Positions 25,879-33,285 of a DNA stretch of 42,265 nt are shown one piece after another; the stretch's first letter is position 1; the number at the start of each line of letters is the position of its first letter. Made by a program: the position numbers and the translations under genes. Source of the DNA: Eggerthellaceae bacterium (GTDB taxonomy: Bacteria > Actinomycetota > Coriobacteriia > Coriobacteriales > Eggerthellaceae); NCBI GenBank assembly GCA_017459925.1, contig JAFUCC010000016.1, positions 1-42,265 of the forward strand, in the 5' to 3' direction. The notes beneath the pieces are model-generated. The model had not been told where the DNA came from. It made no database searches and was given only the letters and a program-made list of their open reading frames with translations.

Positions 25879-26074
25879 CAAGGTGGAGTGGCTCATAGAG
25901 TCGGCGACTGCGAACGTCGTCAAGATCATCATGCAGGAAAGGGGCTCGTCCATGACCGAGGCCATGGACGAGCTTTTCTCGTCGGACCTCTACGCGGGGC
26001 TGGCAGACAGGGAAACCGGCTTATACCTCGAAAGTCCTTCCCACCTTTACGAGCTTCTTAAGCTCAATGGCTAA
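25871..26074 (+). CDS. DUF3791-like antitoxin candidate (second copy)
   Basis: 67 residues. KVEWLIESATANVVKIIMQE, then SSMTEAMDELFSSDLYAGLADRETGLYLE resembles the first copy at 25157-25372 in size, helix pattern and a C-terminal Leu/Tyr-rich stretch, though they are clearly divergent. The ATG overlaps the stop of the DUF3990 gene by 8 nt. Having the same family on both sides of the toxin-like gene is unusual; one may be the antitoxin and the other a spare or a second-specificity partner. Confidence 0.7.
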   Translation: MPDKVEWLIESATANVVKIIMQERGSSMTEAMDELFSSDLYAGLADRETGLYLESPSHLYELLKLNG

Positions 26075-26185
26075 GCAGAAGAAGGTCCGATCGCTCAGGA
26101 TGTTGGTCCTTTTTTTCGTGAGGACTTCGGAATCGAACACATCGGCGCGCTCCGCCCCTACCAGACCGCAAAATGTAGACAGGGA

Positions 26186-26497
26186 CTAATCAGCCAAATC
26201 CTCCAGCTGGCGTTCGAGCTTTGCTCGTTTTCTTTCACGGGCCGTCGACTCAGCTTCAACAGCCTTCGGAGTAGGATCGATTACCATTGCCCCATCTGGC
26301 GCCTCCCCCATCGGCAAGGCAACTACTTCGAACCCGCAGGCTCGCATCATGAGAACGGCGTTGCTGATAGATGGAGACGATTGGTGGGCAATGCCATTAG
26401 CTATGTAGCCAGCATTCCTGCCGATACGCTCCGAAATTCCCGACATGGTCATGCCCGCTTCCTTCGCGGCAACTTTCAACGCGTCGTAATACTGCAT
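26186..26497 (-). CDS. Small HTH DNA-binding protein (repressor type)
   Basis: 103 residues from the ATG at 26497, which follows GAGGAGAGGG; the longer frame runs into the operator. The helix-turn-helix is KVAAKEAGMTMSGISERIGR with a second helix YIANGIAH, like phage or plasmid repressors. The C-terminal half is a hydrophobic region and a basic helix (RERKRAKLERQLEDL). It is divergent from the structured RNA/HNH unit; the palindrome at 26563-26582 lies between them, so it probably represses that unit and perhaps itself. Confidence 0.8.
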   Translation of the reverse strand: MQYYDALKVAAKEAGMTMSGISERIGRNAGYIANGIAHQSSPSISNAVLMMRACGFEVVALPMGEAPDGAMVIDPTPKAVEAESTARERKRAKLERQLEDLAD

Positions 26498-26562
26498 AGC
26501 GCCCTCTCCTCTGCATATATCTAATAGCATACCTATCTTTCTTGAAGATGGTGTGGTCATAA

Positions 26563-26601
26563 ACATATCTTTTTTGATATGTATCGTTTTCATGATATAA
26601 T
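26563..26601 (+). promoter_or_regulatory. Promoter for the RNA/HNH unit, with operator
   Basis: -35 TTGATA (26574-26579) and -10 TATAAT (26596-26601) with a 16-bp spacer. The palindrome ACATATC-TTTTTT-GATATGT (26563-26582) overlaps the -35. Transcription would start near 26608, at the first stem of the structured leader. Confidence 0.75.
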
Positions 26602-26604
26602 GAC

Positions 26605-26810
26605 CACGTCAGCAATTGAAGGGACGTGCGAAATGATGAAGCCGCGGGCAAGACTGCCACCAGGTGCATAAATAGAAGGCTGCGAACGTTTTCGCCGCAA
26701 TCGGCAAATGTGAAGCGGATACGCGGCCAAATATGATGAGCAGTCCCTCGGGCGGGCAGGCCCGAGGGACCGTAACGGGAGGACGTATCTCCCGGGGACG
26801 AGGTTAAGCC
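26605..26810 (+). ncRNA. Structured leader RNA upstream of the HNH gene
   Basis: About 200 nt with no good ORF between the promoter and the HNH start. By eye I find: CACGTC/GACGTG (26605-26610 with 26623-26628), a multiloop closed by GCCGCG/CGCGGC (26641-26646 with 26722-26727) holding small hairpins at 26647-26658 and 26694-26705, an 11-bp stem at 26743-26753/26760-26770 with a 6-nt loop, and CGGGAG/CTCCCG (26776-26781 with 26789-26794). No poly-T follows, so it is not a simple terminator. Stem density and placement directly before a nuclease gene recall HEARO or intron-associated RNAs, but no signature of those was seen. Confidence 0.55.
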
Positions 26811-28826
26811 ATGGTTTGCAGTGATGCAAGCAATAACGCTTTCGAGGGGCCCGACACCCTAGGCGCCAATGCCATAAGGGAGGTGGCTGGCTTCGGTGGC
26901 CGCTACTCGGTGACAGCCAACGGCGACGTGCTCGACAACAAACACGGATCCAGGAAAGTGAGCGGCTGGCAAAGCCGAAAAACGGAAGGCAGGCGCGTCT
27001 CCCTGTACGCAAACGACGGGATGAGCCGGCGCCTCGTCGCCGACCTCGTCGCCGAGGCGTTCCTGGACAACCCGTTCGGCATCGCGCACGCGCTCCACAA
27101 GGACGGCGACGTGCTGAACGACTCGCTCGGCAACCTGGCCTGGGGCGTCGAACCGCTCGTCGGCGAGGACGGTTCGGAGGAGGAGTGGGTCAACGACCCG
27201 AGCTTCGACTACATCGTCACGAACCTGGGCAGGATCATCGGGAAGGACCACGGCAAGCCCGCAGCCCTCATCGTGCACGGGAACGGCGCGAAGAGCTACA
27301 ACGGCTTCGGCGTGAATCGCATGCTGGGCGACATCGTCGCGGAGGCGTTCGGCCTCCCCAACCCCCATGGGCTCGCGCACGCGCTGTTCAAAAACGGCAA
27401 CAGGGGCGACTGCCGGCTGGCGAACCTCACCTACGACCCCAACGAGCTCGCCGAATCGGTGAAAGCGGGCGAGGTATGGAGGTTCCTCGTCACCTCGACG
27501 GGCGACGAGTTGTTCGTGAGCAGCCTGGGGCGGACGATAGCGACCGAAAACGCGAGGTTCTACAAGTGCTACGTGAACGAGACTCGCTACATGTTCAACA
27601 ACCGCCACTGCCACAGGGCGGCCGACCTGGTCGCGGAGGCCTTCGGACTCCCCAACCCCCTCGGAGTGGCCCACGCCCTATTCCGCGACGGGAATCCTTC
27701 GAACTTCTGCTTGGAGAACCTCACGTTCGACCCTTCAGAAGTCAGGGGCCACGAGTGCGAATGGCGCCCCGTGCCCGGCTTCGAGGCGTACCTCGTCGGC
27801 GCTGACGGCAAGTTCTTCAAGATCGACGCAGAAGGGCGGCCCTTCAGCGCGGGAAGGGCGCCCTCCTCAAGGCGGGCGCGATTCACGAAGGTGCTGTACG
27901 GCCCCGGCGGCGAGGCCGTCGCAACGGTGCCCGACCTGGTCGCGCATGCGTTCGCAGACGTCGTCGGGGAGAACCGCTTCGGGGCCGCACGACCCTGGCA
28001 CCTCGACGGCGACCCGCACAATTGCGAGGCGAGCAACCTGTCCTGGGTGCCCGCCTCACCCGAGGGGAGGAACGAGCAGTGGGCTCCCTTCCCCGGCCAC
28101 GAGAATTCGCATATCGTGAGCAGCCTCGGGCGCGTCGCGAACCTCCAATCCGGCTTGCTCGTCGAGGAGCCGCTGCTGGCCTGCGGCAAAGCCTGGGTCC
28201 CGTTCGGGTCCGGCGCCCGACGCGAGCTCCGCGCCATCGAGGAGGCCGTGGCCGCCCGCTTCTCGGGACGCATGTCGGACAACCGGGTGATCGTCCACCT
28301 CGACTGCAACCCCCTGAACAACGAGATCGGCAACATCCGCGTCATCAAGAGGGGCGACCTGGGCAACTTCGCAGCCGACGCGGTCCGCCGGGGAATAAGC
28401 CCCGACGTCGTTGCGTCTTACTTCAAAGGCGAAGGCGGAGCCGCCGAGCGCATGTTCGACGAGGGAGGCCCCGCCCTGTACGGCCCGCTTTTGGAAGGTC
28501 GCGTGCGGACGGCCGACGCGGGGACGATAAGCGTCAGGAGCAAGATGGCGAAAGACCTGTGCCTCGCAATCAAGGGCACCACCTGTGCGATTTGCGGCGA
28601 CGACGTGACCAAGATATACGGGCCTGGCGTAAGGCCCGTCGTGCACCACATCCGCCCCCTTAGCGAATCGTCCGGCATGCGCGAGGTCGACCCGGTCCGA
28701 GACCTCATACCCGTGTGCCCCAACTGTCACGCCGCACTGCACAGCAAGCCCGGCCATCGCGAATGCTACACGCCCGCCGAGTTGCGCGTCATGATTGCCG
28801 CGCAAAAGAAAGCGACGGCGGCTTAG
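26811..28826 (+). CDS. Five NUMOD4-like modules plus HNH endonuclease
   Basis: 671 residues; the ATG follows GAGG. About five repeats of 80-100 residues cover residues 20-510. Each has a strand pair such as SVTANGDVLDN or VTNLGRIIGKD, a basic loop, an ADLVAEAF-like helix, then ALHKDGDVLNDSLGNLAWG or variants ending in NL. This is the NUMOD4/HNH_3 unit of phage homing endonucleases, normally present once. The C-terminal 110 residues have CAICGDDV, VVHHIRPLSES and CPNCHAALHS, a full HNH zinc-finger nuclease with His-His and two Cys pairs. The repeats could read long DNA targets, with modules 4 and 5 more diverged. The unit has its own repressor and a structured leader; it may be a selfish element, homing nuclease or defence nuclease. 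Confidence 0.85.
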   Translation: MVCSDASNNAFEGPDTLGANAIREVAGFGGRYSVTANGDVLDNKHGSRKVSGWQSRKTEGRRVSLYANDGMSRRLVADLVAEAFLDNPFGIAHALHKDGDVLNDSLGNLAWGVEPLVGEDGSEEEWVNDPSFDYIVTNLGRIIGKDHGKPAALIVHGNGAKSYNGFGVNRMLGDIVAEAFGLPNPHGLAHALFKNGNRGDCRLANLTYDPNELAESVKAGEVWRFLVTSTGDELFVSSLGRTIATENARFYKCYVNETRYMFNNRHCHRAADLVAEAFGLPNPLGVAHALFRDGNPSNFCLENLTFDPSEVRGHECEWRPVPGFEAYLVGADGKFFKIDAEGRPFSAGRAPSSRRARFTKVLYGPGGEAVATVPDLVAHAFADVVGENRFGAARPWHLDGDPHNCEASNLSWVPASPEGRNEQWAPFPGHENSHIVSSLGRVANLQSGLLVEEPLLACGKAWVPFGSGARRELRAIEEAVAARFSGRMSDNRVIVHLDCNPLNNEIGNIRVIKRGDLGNFAADAVRRGISPDVVASYFKGEGGAAERMFDEGGPALYGPLLEGRVRTADAGTISVRSKMAKDLCLAIKGTTCAICGDDVTKIYGPGVRPVVHHIRPLSESSGMREVDPVRDLIPVCPNCHAALHSKPGHRECYTPAELRVMIAAQKKATAA

Positions 28827-28991
28827 CGATATCCCTCGACCTGATTGAAGCTCGGACAGCATACGGTACTTCAGCCGTCCCGAACCCAAACCATCGGCCG
28901 ATGCCAACGATTACAAGCGAACTGCGCAGTCCCAAAATCAGCAGCGTCGAAATGCGATGCCTCATTGGTAATACATCTCTAACTTTTTCAA

Positions 28992-29228
28992 GCCATTTGT
29001 AGCAAGTGTCGCAAAGCGTAGAAAAACCCGAACTTTCGGGTTTTTCTCACACGTTGCACTTGTTGGGGTATAACCCCAAACCCGATTTTGTGACCGCGCA
29101 TGCGGCAACGAAGTTGGCCTCATGCATCCGGTCAGCAGCTGGGCTCGGCGTCGCGTTTTCTCACGCGCTTCGCGCACAAGTGAAAACGCTTCCGCTTCGC
29201 TAGAAGCTGCCGGGGGTACCCGGACCCC
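28992..29228 (-). repeat. Copy 1 of an inverted repeat of about 237 bp
   Basis: Read on the minus strand it matches 31821-32056 along almost its whole length, with scattered changes. It contains hairpins, among them GGGGTATAACCCC and a terminator-like AAAAACCCGAA/TTCGGGTTTTT (about 29021-29047). Small ORFs here are not genes. Together the copies enclose the relaxase and its accessory gene. Confidence 0.75.
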
Positions 29229-29258
29229 AGGCCGAACGCATCCTTCGCGCGCTCGGCT

Positions 29259-30878
29259 TCAGCGGGCTCTGTTGCGCTGAGCCGATTGTGTGGAGCGGCT
29301 GTGGGATGGCGGTCTCGATCCGCCGCCGCTCGATCCGCCGCCGGTGTGTTCGGGTTCGAGTTTCTTACCTTGGTGTGCGTACGCATAGTTACGCTGCCAA
29401 CGGCGGAACTCGGACGGATTTTCGCGCTTGAGTTTCGCGTGTTCTTCCCTGGTGAGTCGAAGGCCGCGATTGACTTTCGTTTTGAGGTCGTACTTGGTGT
29501 TGGTGACGAACGCCTGGTTTTCCTCGCGCCGGCGCTGAATGTCTTTTGGCGGTGTTGCTGCCCAGCGGTCGTTCTCAGGAAGAATGTTGGTATATTCAGC
29601 GACACGCAACAGCGCCTGGATGTTGTCGATCTGCTTGCGGAATCCGTCATAGCGCCTGTCATTGGGATCACCGAACGACACGCGCTTGGTGTACTCGTCG
29701 AGGCGTTCTTGCGCTTCTTGGATGGTGTGAATCTGAGAACCGTTGATTGCAGAAAATGCTTTCGACAAGTCACGGAGAACAACCTTGTTCTTGTCCGTGA
29801 CGCCGACGACGTAGACGTTAGAAACCAGGTCGATGATGCGCTTCTCGTCACGGTCTTCCGGGAACAGGCTTTGGTAGTAAGCGAGTTTCATGCGACCGAT
29901 GAGCCTGTTGTTGGTGTACTCGTGGCCAAGACGCATGCCACCGCAACGTTTCTTATTGTCTTCGTGGGCAACGTTCTTCTGCGGATAGTAGAAGATTAAA
30001 TCTTGGCCACGGTTCCTCCGCCCACTCCGCTCTTCCGTATGAACACCCATCGCCTCAAGGTTTGCGCGGAGCTCTTCGAAGTTTTTGGAAAGGTTGATGG
30101 CGATGTCAATTCCCTGGCGCAGCTCTTCCTTCCAGGAAACCTGGCCCTTGCGCCTTATTTCCCTCTCGGCCTTCGTCTCGTAAATCTTCTGCGCGGACGG
30201 CCGGCTGTCGTATCGAACCTCGTATTTCGAAATGTACTCGTCACCCACTTCGACGACCCGCGCTTCGTGATGCGTGCGCTCGTGGATGATGGTGCCATCC
30301 TCGCGCTCGATTCGGTCAACTGTGAAATACGACAACCCCAATTCATGCGAGATTTCTTCGAGCCGTTGGCCAATGTAATGGGTGTCCCTGTCGGAAAAAT
30401 GAAGTCGGTTTCCCGTTTTGAGATTCGTGTTGTTCACGACAATATGAGCGTGGGGAATACCAGGCCACCCGCGGGAGGCGCGTTCGGAATTGTCGTTATG
30501 GTAGAAAATCCCGACATGATACATGCCGAAAGAACCGTTTATGCCAAACAATTCGTCCGCCCAGCGTCGTGCGAGTTCGCGAAGCTTCGAGAGATTGCAC
30601 TCATCTCTTGGTGAGGGGGAGAGAATGAAATGGCGAAAAGTTACCGCTGGTTTGCCGTGGTGCGGCGCGTCGTTGCCATTAACAGCGCGGACTTCGTCCA
30701 TGACGGTGTCCCACATCTCCTCTTCTCGCGCACTGCTGAAATTAAGGAAGTCTTTGGCAAGACACCTATCCCCGTCGTTGCCGACGAAATACTCGCGAAC
30801 TTTGCCCTTGCCTAGTTCCAAATAATCCTTCGTCGCGCGAAGGTTGGTGTGTCCGCTGATTGATTGCAACACGGTCAT
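29259..30878 (-). CDS. MobA/MobP-type relaxase
   Basis: 539 residues. After an N-terminal segment (about 1-60), the relaxase domain carries FRHFILSPSP and then GIPHAHIVVNN, the HxH metal-binding triad typical of MOB relaxases; FYHNDN is just before it. The tail is charged and ends in a Gly/Ser/Arg linker that probably contacts other mobilization proteins. The ATG overlaps the TGA that would end the extended upstream gene (ATGA). It would nick oriT and lead transfer, using a conjugative machine supplied by another element, since none is seen here. The lower GC of this stretch points to acquisition. Confidence 0.85.
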   Translation of the reverse strand: MTVLQSISGHTNLRATKDYLELGKGKVREYFVGNDGDRCLAKDFLNFSSAREEEMWDTVMDEVRAVNGNDAPHHGKPAVTFRHFILSPSPRDECNLSKLRELARRWADELFGINGSFGMYHVGIFYHNDNSERASRGWPGIPHAHIVVNNTNLKTGNRLHFSDRDTHYIGQRLEEISHELGLSYFTVDRIEREDGTIIHERTHHEARVVEVGDEYISKYEVRYDSRPSAQKIYETKAEREIRRKGQVSWKEELRQGIDIAINLSKNFEELRANLEAMGVHTEERSGRRNRGQDLIFYYPQKNVAHEDNKKRCGGMRLGHEYTNNRLIGRMKLAYYQSLFPEDRDEKRIIDLVSNVYVVGVTDKNKVVLRDLSKAFSAINGSQIHTIQEAQERLDEYTKRVSFGDPNDRRYDGFRKQIDNIQALLRVAEYTNILPENDRWAATPPKDIQRRREENQAFVTNTKYDLKTKVNRGLRLTREEHAKLKRENPSEFRRWQRNYAYAHQGKKLEPEHTGGGSSGGGSRPPSHSRSTQSAQRNRAR

Positions 30879-30979
30879 GCTGCATCACCGATCCCATACT
30901 TGCTGCAGAACTTGTCATACAGGTCGTTCGTTTCGTCGAGCATTTTGTTCACTCGATTCAAGTTGTACTCGATGTCGAA

Positions 30980-31735
30980 CTAGCTTGGCATACCCGGCGC
31001 GTCGAAGAAGGCGTTCATGAAATGGACGGCGCTGTTGAATGACTTACCGCATCCGGTTAGGTCGTGGAGAACCGATTCCGGGTCGAGGACCCGAACGAAG
31101 AAACTGGGCATCACCTCAACGCCTTGCACGTGCATTTGACGTTTCTGGACGAAATACCCTTTGCACGTCTCTTCGAAAACCCGGAGCGCGAGTTTGAGGT
31201 ACAACCCTTCGTAAACCTCGAACACATCAGCTTTGAGTTGAAGGAGCTCACGAATTCCCGGCTCGCAAGCAAAACCGCATTGCCGTGTTGAAAGCTCTTT
31301 CGTATTTGCATCGGTGAACGCGATACTGATGGACTCGCGTAGCACGTCTGCGCAATCGCTGATGCGCTCGATGACGTTGTACAGATGCTCCTGCAAAGAG
31401 TCTTTCAACTGAAGCGCTTGCTCGGAACGGTACGAGTAGTTGCCTCTGAAGTAGCGCTCACACCGACGCAACGCTTGCTTTATGTTCGTGTTCTGACGGA
31501 TGAACTCGACGCTGAACTTATGTTGGTCGGCAACATGCATGAACGGGATTGAGAGCATCGAGTAGAAGCCTTCAATCTCCGGCGTCACCGATTCATAGTA
31601 TGGGTAGGGACCGAGAAGCACTAACAGCCGATATAAATTGGAACGGGAAAGTCCCGAAACGGAACAAAGGAATGAGGCGTAATCGTATTCCGATTGCGTC
31701 AAGCGGAAATGATATATGGGATCATACGAGTCCAT
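30980..31735 (-). CDS. RHH-like mobilization accessory protein, possibly cut by an amber stop
   Basis: 251 residues. The N-terminus YHFRLTQSEYDYASFLCSVS with GLSRSNLYRLL looks like a ribbon-helix-helix DNA-binding segment as in MobC-like partners of relaxases; the rest is helical with Arg/Glu-rich regions. The gene stops at a TAG (30980-30982), but the same frame continues for 34 codons (LNRVNKMLDETNDLYDKF...) to a TGA at 30875 that overlaps the relaxase ATG. That overlap is the layout expected for the original stop, so the TAG may be a recent nonsense change. Either the tail is dispensable or the gene is decayed. No known family beyond the RHH-like start. Confidence 0.7.
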   Translation of the reverse strand: MDSYDPIYHFRLTQSEYDYASFLCSVSGLSRSNLYRLLVLLGPYPYYESVTPEIEGFYSMLSIPFMHVADQHKFSVEFIRQNTNIKQALRRCERYFRGNYSYRSEQALQLKDSLQEHLYNVIERISDCADVLRESISIAFTDANTKELSTRQCGFACEPGIRELLQLKADVFEVYEGLYLKLALRVFEETCKGYFVQKRQMHVQGVEVMPSFFVRVLDPESVLHDLTGCGKSFNSAVHFMNAFFDAPGMPS

Positions 31736-31769
31736 CTGTAAAACTTCGCCTCATTCCGTTTCCTCGTTT

Positions 31770-31803
31770 GACAACCAATGTGGAAGACGGTTGTCGGTTT
31801 TTT
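31770..31803 (+). terminator. Hairpin with T-run, terminator or oriT stem
   Basis: GACAACC/GGTTGTC (31770-31776 with 31789-31795) followed by a T-run to 31803. It lies between the accessory gene start and the repeat, where an oriT would also be expected. Confidence 0.45.
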
Positions 31804-31820
31804 GCGTCCTATGGACGCGC

Positions 31821-32056
31821 GGGGTCCGGGTACCCCCGGCAGCTTCTAGCGAAGCGGAAGCGTTTTCATTTGTGCGCGAAACGCACGAGAAAACGCGACG
31901 CCGAGCCGAGCTGCTGACCGGATGCAGGTGGCAAACTTCGTTGCCGCATGCGCGGTCACAAAACCGGGTTTGGGGTTTTACCCCAACAAGTGCATCGTGT
32001 TGAAAAAAGCCAAGAATTGGGTTTTTCTACACGATGCGACACTTGCTACAAACGGC
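31821..32056 (+). repeat. Copy 2 of the inverted repeat of about 237 bp
   Basis: Inverted match of 28992-29228, beginning GGGGTCCGGGTACCCC. Its terminator-like stem is more decayed than in copy 1. From 32057 to 32519 there is no confident gene; a frame around 32283-32400 encodes a basic peptide (YNMHKKYATKRRERYAQS) that looks like a gene remnant. Confidence 0.75.
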
Positions 32057-32519
32057 CTTCAAACCTCACTCTCGCACACTCGATCCAGACTTGAATTCAT
32101 AACAGAATGGCTGACACAACTTCTCGCAACGGCAACCGCAACGACATGTAGAACAAGTTTCGCGACTTTAACCGAATCGAGCTAAACGAATGCCGCATTT
32201 ACGATCGAAGTCAAATTCGTATAGAATGAAATCGGCGGGAGGAAAACGCTCGGGCAACGGGAGCCTGGTACGCGAGTTTCCACCGCAGAATACAAAGCCC
32301 AGGAGGGACAGCGTGACTGCTACAACATGCATAAAAAGTATGCGACCAAGCGCCGAGAGCGCTATGCGCAGTCATGTCTCCAACATAACGGGCATTCTCT
32401 AGTTCTCTAATTCTAAACAACTGAACACATGCCCGTTTGAGGGCTTGGCTACGCACACGCGCTGCAGCAGTGCTGTGCTCTCATTCGTGATTTGCAATTC
32501 TGATTAAAGAGGGAAACCG

Positions 32520-33107
32520 ATGGCAGCTTACTACATTTCTGATACTCACTTTGGACATTCAAATATCATCAGGTTTGAGAATCGTCCCTTTGACTCGGTC
32601 GAGCGGATGAACCAATACTTAATCGAGTCCTGGAACGCTCGTGTCACTGACGCCGACGATGTGTTCGTCATCGGCGATTTGGCGTACCGCTCGGCTACGA
32701 GCGTGAAAAGCATCGTTGAACAATTGGCCGGCAGGAAGCATCTGGTCATCGGCAACCACGATGTCAAGTGGATGAAGACATTTAAGGTCGAGAACTATTT
32801 CGTTGAAGTCGCGCACGCGTTGTACAACGTCGACGAGAAGAACCGGCGGATCTTCATGTGCCACTACCCCTGCTTTACATGGCCAGGAGCCAAGTACGAG
32901 AGCTCGTTTCACGTCTACGGACACATCCACAGCAACAAGCCCGAAACGTTCTGGCCTGTTCTAAAGACATACAAGAATGCGCTAAACGCTGGCGTCGAGA
33001 TTAATGGTTACATGCCCGCGACTCTCGAAGAGCTGATCGCGAACAACGAGCGTTGGCGAAACGAGGAGGAGCGATGGGCATTGAGAATGAGCCGAATTAG
33101 ATACTGA
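32520..33107 (+). CDS. Calcineurin-like metallophosphoesterase
   Basis: 195 residues; ATG follows AGAGGG. The full motif set is visible: SDTHFGH (D8, H10), VIGDLAY, GNHDVKW, MCHYP, and GHIHSNK, each a metal ligand site. This is the small bacterial phosphodiesterase subfamily with no extra domains, so substrate cannot be named; members are often found in phage and plasmid DNA. It is single and separated from its neighbours: 460 nt from the repeat and 178 nt from the recombinase, with a weak inverted repeat (CTATCT/AGATAG) in between. Confidence 0.85.
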   Translation: MAAYYISDTHFGHSNIIRFENRPFDSVERMNQYLIESWNARVTDADDVFVIGDLAYRSATSVKSIVEQLAGRKHLVIGNHDVKWMKTFKVENYFVEVAHALYNVDEKNRRIFMCHYPCFTWPGAKYESSFHVYGHIHSNKPETFWPVLKTYKNALNAGVEINGYMPATLEELIANNERWRNEEERWALRMSRIRY

Positions 33108-33285
33108 CAACGAACCAGACTTTTGCCCACTAGCAAGCTATCTCGCAGAAGTCTGCTGACGGGCAGATAGTTCAAATGATGGTTCAAAGGGTGTATGCAT
33201 CAGGATAAACCAAGGACCATGCAGCCAAAGCATATTGGATGACACGAATTCAGGGACAAAGCTCGATAAGAACAGGAGGCTAACT

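Noticed and set aside
26068..26190. 40-codon frame after the DUF3791 gene
   Set aside because: Basic, low-complexity translation with no ribosome site of its own.
26605..28826. Group I intron or HEARO-IscB element
   Set aside because: No group I core motifs and no RuvC-like part in the protein; the NUMOD4 repeats point elsewhere.
31908..32003. Small ORFs within the long inverted repeats
   Set aside because: Both strands of the repeat are open in places; changes between copies do not favour silent sites.
33235..33285. Upstream TTG start for the recombinase
   Set aside because: The TTG at 33286 has AGGAGG at the right distance.
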